Source: Oscillibacter sp. (lineage in GTDB: Bacteria; Bacillota; Clostridia; Oscillospirales; Oscillospiraceae). From it: DNA of 64,000 nt. Positions 47,595-57,194 of this stretch are shown piece by piece. The stretch covers positions 1 to 64,000 of the forward strand of contig JALCRQ010000004.1 of NCBI GenBank assembly GCA_022652655.1, given 5' to 3'. The position numbers and the translations under genes are program-made. Below the pieces are notes generated by a model. That model ran no database searches. It saw only the letters and a program-made list of their open reading frames with translations, and had not been told where the DNA came from. Numbering within the stretch: position 1 is the stretch's first letter; each line of letters starts with the position of its first letter.

Positions 47595-48692
47595 TTGTTC
47601 CGGTTTCTTCATGGAGCGGATTTTCATCTGGACAGCCCGTTTACGGCGCTTTCCAGAGAGCAGGCGGCCTCCCGCCGGGCCTGGATCCGGGCGCTGCCTG
47701 ACCGCCTGGCGGAGTATGTGCGCGCCCAGGGTGTGGAGCTTGTCCTGCTGGCGGGGGACCTTTTGGATACCGGCAGCTGCTACCGGGAGACGGCGGAAGC
47801 CCTGCGCCGGGGGCTGGAGCGGATGGCAGTCCCGGTTTTCATTGCGCCGGGCAACCACGACTGGTACGGGGCGGAGAGCCCTTACGCCGCGGAGGACTGG
47901 CCGGAAAACGTCCATATCTTCCGCACCGGCGCCGTGGAGAGCGTGGAGCTCCCGGCGCTGAACGCCGTAGTGCACGGCGCGGCTTTCACCGCGCCGGAGC
48001 AGGAGACCAGCCTGCTTCGGGGCTTTTCGGCGCCTGCCGACGGACGGGTGCACCTGATGGTGCTCCACGGGGAAGTGAACGCAGCGGAGGCGCGGTACGA
48101 TCCGCTGACGAAGGAGGAGATCGCGGCCAGCGGTCTTGCCTATCTGGCACTGGGGCACATCCACAAGCGGACGGAGCCCCTGCGCCTGGGTGGAACGCTC
48201 TGTGCCTGGCCGGGCTGTCCCGAGGGGCGGGGGTTCGACGAACTGGGCGACCGGGGCGTCTACCTGGGCCGTGCGGACGACAGCGGCGCCGTTTCGCTGC
48301 GCTTTGCGCCGTTTGCCCGCCACCGGTATGAAATTCTGCGGGTGGACGTCACGGACCGAACGCCGCTGGAGGCGGTGGAGGCAGCGCTGCCGCAGGGGAC
48401 GGAGGACGATCTCTACCGGATTATTTTGGAGGGGAGCACCGGGGAGGCCGGTGTGGATCTGACCGCCCTGGGAGAGGCACTGAGCGGCCGCTTCTGTGCC
48501 CTGGAGCTTCGGGACGAGACCCGCATCCGGGAGGAGCTCTGGGCCCGGGCGGGAGAGGATTCCCTCCGGGGCCTCTTTCTCGGCGAGCTGCGGGAAAAGC
48601 TGGAGGCCGCCGGGACGGACGGGGAGCGGGAGCTGATCCGGCGCGCCGCCGGATTTGGACTGGCCGCGCTGGATCACCGGGATCTGGGATAA
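47595..48692 (+). CDS. SbcD/YhaO-like DNA repair exonuclease (metallophosphoesterase)
   Basis: FRFLHGADFHLDSPF; LAGDLLDTG; APGNHDWYG; LALGHIHKRTEP. TTG start at 47595. Confidence 0.9.
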   Translation: MFRFLHGADFHLDSPFTALSREQAASRRAWIRALPDRLAEYVRAQGVELVLLAGDLLDTGSCYRETAEALRRGLERMAVPVFIAPGNHDWYGAESPYAAEDWPENVHIFRTGAVESVELPALNAVVHGAAFTAPEQETSLLRGFSAPADGRVHLMVLHGEVNAAEARYDPLTKEEIAASGLAYLALGHIHKRTEPLRLGGTLCAWPGCPEGRGFDELGDRGVYLGRADDSGAVSLRFAPFARHRYEILRVDVTDRTPLEAVEAALPQGTEDDLYRIILEGSTGEAGVDLTALGEALSGRFCALELRDETRIREELWARAGEDSLRGLFLGELREKLEAAGTDGERELIRRAAGFGLAALDHRDLG

Positions 48693-48733
48693 AACGGCTG
48701 TCGGAATGTATTAAAAAAGGATGGGGAGCGCGT

Positions 48734-49741
48734 ATGAAAAAGATTCTTCTGATCGGAACGGGAGGAACCATCGCGTCGGAGGTTACGGAGAACGGCCTTG
48801 CGCCGGAGCTGACCACCAAGCAGCTGCTGGAACACATCCCCGCCATCTCCGGGATCTGCCGGACAGACTGCCTGCAGCTTCTGAATCTGGACAGCACCAA
48901 TATGACGCCGCTGCACTGGCTGCAGATTGCGGAGTGCCTGCGGGATCACTACGCCGATTACGACGGATTTGTGGTGACCCACGGCACGGACACCATGGCG
49001 TACACCGCGGCGGCGCTCAGTTATCTGGTGCAGGACAGCCCCAAGCCCATCGTCCTCACCGGCGCCCAGAAGCCCATCGGCTTTGACTCCACAGATTCCA
49101 AAATCAATCTGACGGACGCCTTCCGCACGGCGGCCAGCGACATGCCGGGCGTCTCCATCGTCTTTAACAGCAAGGTCATCCTGGGCACCCGGGCCCAAAA
49201 GACCCACTCCAAGAGCTTTCAGGCGTTTTCCTCCATCAATTACCCGTATCTGGGCGTCCTGCGGGACGGTGTGCTGCTGACCTACATCCGCCAGGAGAGC
49301 GGCCGGGAGCCGGTTTTTTACGACACGCTCAACACCCGGGTGGGTCTTTTGAAGCTGACGCCGGGCTCCGACCGGGAGCTACTGGATTTCCAGTTCGCCC
49401 GGAACGACGCGCTGATTATCGAGAGCTTCGGCGTGGGCGGCCTGCCGGAGGCCAACGGTTTTTATGAAAGCGTCCTCCACTGGCTGGAGGAGGGGAAGGT
49501 GGCGGTTTTGACCACCCAGGTGCAGAATGAGGGCAGCGATCTGACGGTCTATCATGTGGGCCACCGTCTCAAAAACACCCGGGGCGTGCTGGAGGCCTTC
49601 GACATGACCACCGAGTCCGTGCTGGCAAAGCTGATGTGGATTCTGGGCCAGACCCGGGATCCGGAGGAGATCCGGCGGCTTTTTTACAAGCCGGTGGCCC
49701 GGGATATTCTGTGGCCGGCGGAAGCCTGTACGGAGAACTGA
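48734..49741 (+). CDS. Asparaginase (type I-like)
   Basis: KKILLIGTGGTIASE; VVTHGTDTMAYTAAALSYL; VLTGAQKPIGFDSTDSKINL. Confidence 0.93.
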   Translation: MKKILLIGTGGTIASEVTENGLAPELTTKQLLEHIPAISGICRTDCLQLLNLDSTNMTPLHWLQIAECLRDHYADYDGFVVTHGTDTMAYTAAALSYLVQDSPKPIVLTGAQKPIGFDSTDSKINLTDAFRTAASDMPGVSIVFNSKVILGTRAQKTHSKSFQAFSSINYPYLGVLRDGVLLTYIRQESGREPVFYDTLNTRVGLLKLTPGSDRELLDFQFARNDALIIESFGVGGLPEANGFYESVLHWLEEGKVAVLTTQVQNEGSDLTVYHVGHRLKNTRGVLEAFDMTTESVLAKLMWILGQTRDPEEIRRLFYKPVARDILWPAEACTEN

Positions 49742-49770
49742 TTCCGGGAAAGGCTCCGCGGCGCTCTTTC

Positions 49771-49820
49771 AAAAAAACCAGGCAGGACGGATTCTTTGTT
49801 CCGTCCTGCCTGGCTTTTTT
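49771..49820. terminator. Bidirectional intrinsic terminator
   Basis: aaaaaaaccaggcaggacggattctttgttccgtcctgcctggctttttt. Confidence 0.85.
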
Positions 49821-49840
49821 AATTTCCGGGAAAGCGGCGC

Positions 49841-50740
49841 TCAGTGATACGCCCGGGCGGCGTCCTGGTAGGTCTTGGTGATCTCCTGGAGAATGTCCGG
49901 GTGGGAAAAATCCCGGTTGTAAACCACCCGGGTCTCCCGGGCCATGCTCAGGTTTTCGATGGGCAGCGCCACGATTTTTCCCTTCCGCAGCTCGTCCATG
50001 CACGCGCTTCTGGGCAGAATCGACACGCCCATGTCCTTGCGGATCAGATCCTTGATGGTGGCGATGTTGTCCACCTCCAGCGTGACATTGAAGTTGTCGA
50101 TGGAGTCGTTCATGCTGCGCAGAGTGGACTCAAAAAGCATCCGCGTGGCGGAGGTGGGCAGCCGCAGGATCATTCGCTCCGCCTTCAGGGCTTCCAGCGT
50201 CACCATGGCGTGTTTGGCCATGGGATTGTTGACGGACAGCACACACACCAGGTAGTCCGTGTCCAGCATCAGGGAGCGGAAGGCCGGATTGCTGGGCATG
50301 CCCTCCACAATGGCCAGATCCAACTCATAATTCTCCAGCATATCATAAAGATTTTTTATGGTATCTGTAATAATTGTAATGCTTAATTTATAATTTTGCT
50401 CGCTGCACTTGGCCAGGGCCTCCGCTGTCAGATTGCTCTCTGAGGTATGGGTGACGCCCACCCGCAGCCGGGTCAGATTCTTCTCCGAATCCCGAAGCTC
50501 CGACTGGAGGTTGGTGTAAAGGGCCATCATTCTCCTGGAATATTTTACCGCGATTTCCCCCTCCGGCGTAAGCCTGAGACTGCCTCTGCCCCGGATGATC
50601 AGCGGCGCGCCCAGTTCCTCCTCCAGCTGCCGGATCTGATGGCTGACGGCGGGCTGCGTCAGGGACATCGCTTCCGCCGCTTTTGTGAAGTTCTGCTGCT
50701 CCGCCACGGCCAGCAGCGTGGCCATTTTTGTACCCAGCAT
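49841..50740 (-). CDS. LysR family transcriptional regulator
   Basis: N-terminal HTH LLAVAEQQNFTKAAEAMSLTQPAVSHQIRQLEEELGAPLI. Confidence 0.95.
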   Translation of the reverse strand: MLGTKMATLLAVAEQQNFTKAAEAMSLTQPAVSHQIRQLEEELGAPLIIRGRGSLRLTPEGEIAVKYSRRMMALYTNLQSELRDSEKNLTRLRVGVTHTSESNLTAEALAKCSEQNYKLSITIITDTIKNLYDMLENYELDLAIVEGMPSNPAFRSLMLDTDYLVCVLSVNNPMAKHAMVTLEALKAERMILRLPTSATRMLFESTLRSMNDSIDNFNVTLEVDNIATIKDLIRKDMGVSILPRSACMDELRKGKIVALPIENLSMARETRVVYNRDFSHPDILQEITKTYQDAARAYH

Positions 50741-50911
50741 TGCACATCATGCTCCTTTTTTATGATACTCAAAAAATATATTATTTGTTTTTATTTAAAT
50801 TTAGGATATCATGAGAATTACAGAAATCAAGAGGGAATAGAAAATTGATCGGGAGAAGGGAAACCGCCCTGCCGCGGCTTCCGGCAACCGATCGCGAACG
50901 GGGGGAGGAAC

Positions 50912-52372
50912 TTGGCCGAATACATTGAAACGCTGCAGAGTCAATCCCCGGTTGCCGGGGTCATGATCGCTATCGCGCTGATGCTGTTTTCCGGCTTTAT
51001 CATGACGCGTCTGACAAAGCTTTTGAAGCTGCCCGACGTCACCGCCTACATTCTGGCCGGGATTTTGCTGGGGCCCTATTGCCTGCGGCTGATTCCGGCC
51101 GCCATCATCCGCGGGACGGATTTCCTGTCGGATATCGCCCTGGCGTTCATTGCCTTCAGCACCGGTGAGTTTTTCAAGCTCTCGGTGCTGAAGAAGAATG
51201 GCCTCAGGGTGGTGATCATCACCGTTCTGGAAGCGTGCCTGGCCTCCGTGTTCGTCTTTGCCGTGTCGTACTGGGCTTTGGGACTGAATCTGGCCTTTTC
51301 CATCGTTCTGGCGGCGCTGGCCTCAGCCACCGCGCCGGCCTCCACCGTGATGACCATCCGGCAGACCGGCGCCAAGGGCGATTTCGTCAACACGCTTTTG
51401 CAGGTGGTCGCCCTGGACGACGTGGTGGGTCTCATGGAATACAGCATCGCCGTCTCCGTGGCTCTGGCCGCTATCTCCGGCGGGGGCGGCCGCGTCCGCT
51501 TCCGGGATGTGATCACCCCCATCCTGCTGAATCTGGGCATCCTGGCCTTGGGCTGCCTGTTCGGCGTTTTGATGAAGCCCCTGCTGGTCCGGAAGCGCTC
51601 CACGGACAACCGGCTGATTATCTCGGTGGCCATGATTTTTTCCTTCTGCGGGGTCTGCGCTCTGCTGGGCGTGTCCCCGCTGCTGGGGTGCATGTCCATG
51701 GCCACGGTTTACATCAATCTGACGGACGACGATAAGCTTTTTAAGCAGCTTAATTACTTCAGCCCGCCCATCCTGCTGCTGTTTTTCGTCCGGTCGGGGC
51801 TGTCGTTCCGGCTGGACACGCTGCTGGGCGCGTCCTCGGCGGTGGGCGGCGTACCGCTGCTGGGCGTGGGAGTTTTCTACTTTTTCGTGCGGATTCTGGG
51901 AAAGTACGCCGGGGCGTTCCTGGGCTGTGCGTTGGTGCATAAGCCCCGGGCCGTCCGAAATTATCTGGGGCTGGCCCTGATCCCGCAGGCGGGCGTGGCC
52001 ATCGGCCTTGCGGCTCTGGGGGCGCGGACGCTGGGGGGAGAGACCGGAAACGCGCTGGAGACGATTATCCTGGCGTCCAGCGTACTCTATGAGCTGATCG
52101 GCCCCGGGTGCGCCAAGCTGGCGCTGTACCTGTCCGGCTCCTACTCCACCCGGCTGGAGGAGCTGGTTCCCGCGGAGGAGCTGCCGGACGGCGGCGCACG
52201 GCAGTCCGACGCGGAGCTGCTGATCCAGCGGATCCGGAAAATCCAGTCGGAGCTCCCGGAGCGCCAGCCGCCCGTTTCCGACGACGAGGAGGCCTTTCTG
52301 GAGGCGGCGGAGGAGCAGTACGCGGCGGCGGGCGCCAACCGCCGTCATTTTGGAAACGGAAGGAGATTTTAG
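50912..52372 (+). CDS. Cation:proton antiporter (CPA/KefB type)
   Basis: TTG start; GFIMTRLTKLLKLPDVTAYILAGILLGP; ALASATAPASTVMTIRQTGAKGDF. Confidence 0.92.
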   Translation: MAEYIETLQSQSPVAGVMIAIALMLFSGFIMTRLTKLLKLPDVTAYILAGILLGPYCLRLIPAAIIRGTDFLSDIALAFIAFSTGEFFKLSVLKKNGLRVVIITVLEACLASVFVFAVSYWALGLNLAFSIVLAALASATAPASTVMTIRQTGAKGDFVNTLLQVVALDDVVGLMEYSIAVSVALAAISGGGGRVRFRDVITPILLNLGILALGCLFGVLMKPLLVRKRSTDNRLIISVAMIFSFCGVCALLGVSPLLGCMSMATVYINLTDDDKLFKQLNYFSPPILLLFFVRSGLSFRLDTLLGASSAVGGVPLLGVGVFYFFVRILGKYAGAFLGCALVHKPRAVRNYLGLALIPQAGVAIGLAALGARTLGGETGNALETIILASSVLYELIGPGCAKLALYLSGSYSTRLEELVPAEELPDGGARQSDAELLIQRIRKIQSELPERQPPVSDDEEAFLEAAEEQYAAAGANRRHFGNGRRF

Positions 52373-52377
52373 CGCAT

Positions 52378-53106
52378 ATGAAGCTGCAAAATGTAGATCT
52401 GATCGCCTCCCTTCTGGGAGGCTGGTCGGCGGAGCTCAATACCGGCTCCGTCCTGCTGAGGATTCTTCTCTCTGTCATTCTGGCGGCGGTCATCGGCTGG
52501 GAGCGCTCCAGCAAGCGCCATTCCGCCGGACTGCGGACGTTCATTCTGGTGTCGCTGGCCTCCACCGCCGCCATGCTGACGGATCTGTATCTGCTGCGGT
52601 TCGGACTGGAACCCTTTCCCGCCGTCTCGGCGGCGGCGGTCATTGGGGCAGCCATGATCAGCGGCAATTCCGTCCTGTTCAACTCCAGAAGCCAGATCAA
52701 GGGCCTCACCACCTCCGTGGGGCTGTGGCTGTGCGGGCTGATGGGACTGGCGATGGGGGCCGGACTGTATACCGTGACGCTGATTCTGTTCGCGGCGCTG
52801 TTTGCCAGCCTGTCCCTCTTTCCCTCCATCGAAAAGTATCTCAAGGATCAGTCCAACCATTTCGAGATCCATCTGGAGCTGAAGAACCGGGGGGATCTTC
52901 AGGACTTTGCCGCCACTGTGCGGCGGCTGGGCATCTGCATCGACGATCTGGAGTTCAACTCTGCTTATCTCAATTCGGGGCTGAGCGTCTACACCGTGTC
53001 CCTGACGGTTTCCAGCGCCGAACTGAAAAAGTACAAGAAGCACAGCGAGATCATCGAGGCCCTCCGGTCGCTGGAATACGTCTCCCACATTGAGGAGATC
53101 AGCTGA
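52378..53106 (+). CDS. MgtC/SapB family protein
   Basis: ILLSVILAAVIGWERSSKRHSAGLRTFILVSLASTAAMLTD. Confidence 0.92.
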   Translation: MKLQNVDLIASLLGGWSAELNTGSVLLRILLSVILAAVIGWERSSKRHSAGLRTFILVSLASTAAMLTDLYLLRFGLEPFPAVSAAAVIGAAMISGNSVLFNSRSQIKGLTTSVGLWLCGLMGLAMGAGLYTVTLILFAALFASLSLFPSIEKYLKDQSNHFEIHLELKNRGDLQDFAATVRRLGICIDDLEFNSAYLNSGLSVYTVSLTVSSAELKKYKKHSEIIEALRSLEYVSHIEEIS

Positions 53107-53475
53107 AAGACGCATGAAAAGGGAGCATAATAAAACGGACGTCCCGTTTATTGATACGCATAGGTACTATTTGTGAACCGTGATATTGACAGGCAAGCAG
53201 GTGGACGGCAGAATGCCGCCCACCTGCTTGTTTTATGCCAACAGTCTTAAAATGTTTTCTTTGCTTGTAATTGCCGGAGCAATATGCGGCAGCTGTTCCT
53301 CCGGCGCCGTGGCATACTTCCGCAAGCGTCTAACTCTGGAAATTCCGGGCGAAATCAATGAGATGATCCTCAGCACGGCTGGATCAGAGAATGAGAACGA
53401 TGACCACAAGGATACCGGCAGCGGCGGAACCATGATTGCAGGGTTTTGCTTCAATGGAACACCTCAACGTTAGCG

Positions 53476-53490
53476 TCAGTTGGAGTAAAA
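53476..53490. repeat. Left copy of a 15-bp inverted repeat flanking the AT-rich island
   Basis: tcagttggagtaaaa; its reverse complement ttttactccaactga is at 56949-56963. Confidence 0.85.
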
Positions 53491-53682
53491 TTACTCCAAA
53501 TTAAAATGATACTTCCATTCAATATCCATGTGGTCAGGAAACAGCAGAATGCGGGAAATCAAGAGTTCTGCGATGCGGTTCTTTCCCGTGATAGCAGGTG
53601 GTATTGATTTTTCATCAGAACCACTCCTTCTTGTGTTGAACTTTTCCAAGAGTGTATCACAAATTTTGTAATTAGTGAAGTA
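53491..53682 (-). pseudogene. Degenerate C-terminal fragment of a probable site-specific recombinase
   Basis: Minus-strand open frame ...TLLEKFNTRRSGSDEKSIPPAITGKNRIAELLISRILLFPDHMDIEWKYHFNLE*, reminiscent of large serine recombinase C-termini; no intact N-terminus. Confidence 0.45.
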
Positions 53683-53699
53683 TCACTAATTACAAAATT
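53662..53699. promoter_or_regulatory. Perfect 17-bp inverted repeat, likely operator of the adjacent XRE gene
   Basis: aattttgtaattagtga-agta-tcactaattacaaaatt, ~50 bp upstream of the HTH gene. Confidence 0.7.
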
Positions 53700-53747
53700 C
53701 CTTCTGACATATCATAAAACTATGATTTAAGCAGAGGGGGCAGCTGT

Positions 53748-53990
53748 ATGAACACACAAGAAGCTGTTGCGCAGCGAATCAGGCAGCTCTGTAAGGAGCG
53801 TGGCCTGACGCCGAACGGATTGAGCACATTGGCCGCAGTTCCGCAGGCAACAATCAAGAGCATTCTCAATGGGGAAAGCCAGAATCCGGGAACTGTAACA
53901 ATAAAAAAGCTCTGTGATGCTTTTGAGATTTCATTGGGTGAGTTCTTCTCAACCAGTGACTTTGACGCATTGGAACAGGAAATTAAATAG
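53748..53990 (+). CDS. XRE family HTH regulator
   Basis: 80 aa; VAQRIRQLCKERGLTPNGLSTLAAVPQATIKSILNGESQNPGTVTIKKLCDAFEISLGEFF. Confidence 0.93.
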   Translation: MNTQEAVAQRIRQLCKERGLTPNGLSTLAAVPQATIKSILNGESQNPGTVTIKKLCDAFEISLGEFFSTSDFDALEQEIK

Positions 53991-54276
53991 CACCGACCAA
54001 CTGACAAATACCGTAAAGTATTCAATTAGGATACTTTGTCTGACTTCATTCAGTTATACACCAAAAAATGACGAAGCACCCGAACTAAGGTACTCCGTCT
54101 TTTTTTCAATTTAACAGTAACACGCCATTATTGTGCTGGTGCTGCCTCCCCACGTAGGCGTTTAAGAGCAGATGCAAAACACCCTTCAAAATTTGCAATA
54201 TACTCGATGAACGCAATGAGATATAAACTCATGCTCAGTCGCAGGGCGAAAGCATAGCAAATATGGAGGTAATCTA

Positions 54277-54511
54277 TGACAGACGGATATCGTTTGCTAC
54301 AACTGAGCGAAAAGCTGTATGTCCATGGAAATTGAATTCGTATAGCTGAAAAAAACTTCAAGCATGGCGTGAGCACGGTAATTCCCTCAGTTGTGAAAAA
54401 AACTCTAAAGGAATATTGGATTCTGAAAAAGGAAAGTATACTGTTTTGCCCGGCGGAAGCTGAATATGAGACTTTATCCAGAAAGATTGACAAGGAGAAT
54501 AAAAGGGCGTA
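54277..54511 (+). pseudogene. Degenerate short ORF interrupted by a stop
   Basis: MTDGYRLLQLSEKLYVHGN*IRIAEKNFKHGVSTVIPSVVKKTLKEYWILKKESILFCPAEAEYETLSRKIDKENKRA* in one frame; family unknown. Confidence 0.35.
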
Positions 54512-54639
54512 GAGATATTTCAAGTGCAATTGTTGACCACCCCTAATAGTTGCCCTATAATTATTAAAGAACATCCAGATATTGGTCAATAAGGTTGCAT
54601 TTTTAGTGCATTAATGGCTGAATGGGAGGGATTTATAAC

Positions 54640-55977
54640 ATGGCACTGGATTCTAAACTGTATTTGCATGATTCTGACAAGGCTGCGATGGCAGCGCTTA
54701 AAGCAATCCCGGGCTTTTCACAGGTCATGAAGACCTTTATGAAAATTTGGAGTGAGCAGCAGTTAAGGCTGGTCAATATGTCAACAAATCTGCATTTGAG
54801 TGAAAACCAAATGTCAAAGTATTATCATATGCTACCACCAATCTGCAAGAAACTGGGAATTAATATTCCGGATTTATTTGTAGAGTTGGATGTGACTCCA
54901 AATGCATATACATACGGCGATGCAAAGCCATTTATTGTGATTACATCTGGGTTATTTGAAACGTTGCCAGATGAATTGATTCCAACGGTTTTGGCGCATG
55001 AATGCGGACACATTGCCTGTCACCATACTCTATACACCACTATGGGGCGTACTGTTTTAACCGGAGCATCAGAATTCCTATCTGGTTTGGGGACTCTTGC
55101 TTTATATCCCATTCAGCTTGCTTTTGCTTATTGGATGCGATGCAGTGAATTTTCTGCTGACAGAGCTGCTATTATTTGCGATGGTTCGTCAGAGAAAACC
55201 ACAGAAGTCATGATGCGTTTTGCCGGATATGACAAAGATATAATGGCGGATGCAAATGTTGAAGTTTTTATGGCTCAGGCTCACGAATACAAAGAACTTG
55301 TAAACAGCAATGCATGGAATAAAACCCTGGAGTTTATTCTTTTCCAGAATTACAGTCATCCTTTAAACGCAGTTCGTGCATACGAAGGAAGAAAGTGGGG
55401 GCAGAGTGAACGGTATCAAAATATTATTGAATATGTAAATGCAGAGTCCTCTGATGCGGATGATGCGGAGAGCAAACTTCCGGTTGAAGTATCGCTTAAG
55501 AAAATGGTCGGCAAAAATATAGCGGACATTCAGGCTAAGCTTTTAACTCTGGGTTTTACAGACATTAACACTGTGAGAAATACCGATGTCGGAAAAGCCA
55601 AAGAAGGGAGCATTCTCTCCATTACAATAAATGACTCTGCGGAAGACGGGTGGTATAAACGCAGTGATAGCGTCGTGATTGAATATTTTGAATCCAAAAC
55701 AGACGCAGAAATTGCATTGCAACATCCCGGCGACATAAAAATTGATAAAAGCTACAAGTATTACTTGGGAAAAAGTTGTGAAGAAGCAAAACTTGAACTG
55801 GAACAAATAGGATTTAAGAAAATAGCAATTAAGGAAATGGCTATGTCCAAGCTTGGCCTTGGAGAAAAAGAAAACTGTGTGGCTAAAATTATCATAAATG
55901 GGCAAGAAAAATTTGATAAGGACACGTGGCTTCCCGAAAAATCGGATGTGGTCATTTATCGCTATACACGTGTATAA
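54640..55977 (+). CDS. M48 family metallopeptidase with C-terminal PASTA-like domains
   Basis: HECGHIACHH zinc motif, CSEFSADRAAI third-ligand motif; PASTA-like repeats VGKNIADIQAKLLTLGFTDI and LGKSCEEAKLELEQIGFKKI. Confidence 0.88.
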   Translation: MALDSKLYLHDSDKAAMAALKAIPGFSQVMKTFMKIWSEQQLRLVNMSTNLHLSENQMSKYYHMLPPICKKLGINIPDLFVELDVTPNAYTYGDAKPFIVITSGLFETLPDELIPTVLAHECGHIACHHTLYTTMGRTVLTGASEFLSGLGTLALYPIQLAFAYWMRCSEFSADRAAIICDGSSEKTTEVMMRFAGYDKDIMADANVEVFMAQAHEYKELVNSNAWNKTLEFILFQNYSHPLNAVRAYEGRKWGQSERYQNIIEYVNAESSDADDAESKLPVEVSLKKMVGKNIADIQAKLLTLGFTDINTVRNTDVGKAKEGSILSITINDSAEDGWYKRSDSVVIEYFESKTDAEIALQHPGDIKIDKSYKYYLGKSCEEAKLELEQIGFKKIAIKEMAMSKLGLGEKENCVAKIIINGQEKFDKDTWLPEKSDVVIYRYTRV

Positions 55978-56065
55978 CGTTTAATCTACTGTGCTATTTT
56001 GTCGCACATTATGGCTCAACGAGTCTTCGTTGAAATAACAGGAAAAACGAAGGGGGCTCTCAGTG

Positions 56066-56824
56066 ATGATGACATCACTCACACAATTTAGTCCAGAAGT
56101 AGCTGAACAACTCAAATTCTATGTATATCGTCTGATAGACCCACGGAACGGGCAGACATTCTATGTTGGTAAAGGCAAGGGAAACCGTGTATTTGCTCAT
56201 GTCTATGATGCACTGAAGGATTATGCGGGCGTCAACTACGAGCAATCCGATGATTCTGACAGTGCCAAGATACGGAGAATTCGTGAAATCCGAAATGCCG
56301 GTTTGGAGGTTATTCATGTCATACAGCGCTGGGGTATGGATGAAGCGACCGCATTTCAGGTTGAGTCCGCAGTAATTGATTGTTACCCTGGCCTTTCCAA
56401 TGCCATCTTCGGGCACAATGCAGACTTCGGAGTATCCAACGCCATTCAACTTGAATCTCTGCTTTCACTCAAGCCATATAACGAGCCAGACTTCCCATAT
56501 ATGATAATTAAGACCACCCAGGACCGCATCGACTGTGAATACTGCAATGGCAGTTTGTATGAAGCAACACGCTACGCATGGAAAATCAACGTTAAAAAGG
56601 CCCAAAAATACCCCTACGTTTTTGCAGTAGTGAATGGTATTGTGAAAGCTGTCTATAAGGTGCATTTCTGGGAGCCTGCTCCTAACCTTGAGGGCCGGTA
56701 TCAATTTGAGGGAGAACCGGTGGGTGAATCGTTTCAGGAACCATTTGTCAAGAAGCGTATTCCAAGTAACTACTCCCGTAGGGGAATGGCCTCACCTGTT
56801 CTGTATTCCCTAAATGGCAAGTAA
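56066..56824 (+). CDS. LEM-3-like GIY-YIG domain protein (COG3680 type)
   Basis: KFYVYRLIDPRNGQTFYVGKGKGNRVFAHVYDAL...KIRRIREIRNAGLEVIHVIQRWGMDEATAFQVESAVID. Confidence 0.85.
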   Translation: MMTSLTQFSPEVAEQLKFYVYRLIDPRNGQTFYVGKGKGNRVFAHVYDALKDYAGVNYEQSDDSDSAKIRRIREIRNAGLEVIHVIQRWGMDEATAFQVESAVIDCYPGLSNAIFGHNADFGVSNAIQLESLLSLKPYNEPDFPYMIIKTTQDRIDCEYCNGSLYEATRYAWKINVKKAQKYPYVFAVVNGIVKAVYKVHFWEPAPNLEGRYQFEGEPVGESFQEPFVKKRIPSNYSRRGMASPVLYSLNGK

Positions 56825-56892
56825 TTAGTGCTTTACGCGTGTGAAGTCGGTATTATTCTTCCTAAATTCGATTCCAATTTCATTCATAAATA

Positions 56893-56935
56893 GGGGGCTT
56901 CTGGGTATCCAGAAGCCCCTTGAATTTTGATAGCA
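56893..56935. terminator. Intrinsic terminator
   Basis: ggggcttctgg-gtat-ccagaagcccc then ttgaatttt. Confidence 0.7.
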
Positions 56936-56948
56936 AGTCATGCGTCGG

Positions 56949-56963
56949 TTTTACTCCAACTGA
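56949..56963. repeat. Right copy of the 15-bp inverted repeat
   Basis: ttttactccaactga, reverse complement of 53476-53490. Confidence 0.85.
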
Positions 56964-56990
56964 ATGGAGTGTTTCAGAGAAGCGCTGATC

Positions 56991-57101
56991 CTGCACATCG
57001 ACTATTGCAGCCGCCACATGATTATGGTAAACCTAAACAGCCTGAGTCCTGTAAAATACAGAATCCAGACCGTTCGGGGTGCCCAATTCATTTTTGTCTA
57101 A
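56991..57101 (+). pseudogene. IS3-family (IS150-like) transposase C-terminal remnant
   Basis: LHIDYCSRHMIMVNLNSLSPVKYRIQTVRGAQFIFV* resembles the YNxxRxxxxLNxLSPxxYR end of IS3 OrfB. Confidence 0.65.
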
Positions 57102-57194
57102 CATTTAGGGTTTACTTCATATTGCCCCGGCAGAGAGAGCCGCTTTTTTGCGATAGACCGAAAAGCACTGGATCAATGCCGTACCTTGACACAG

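Noticed and set aside
53180-53473. Coding gene at 53180-53473 (plus) or 53233-53454 (minus)
   Set aside because: No recognisable family on either strand, no convincing RBS; likely remnant DNA at the island edge.
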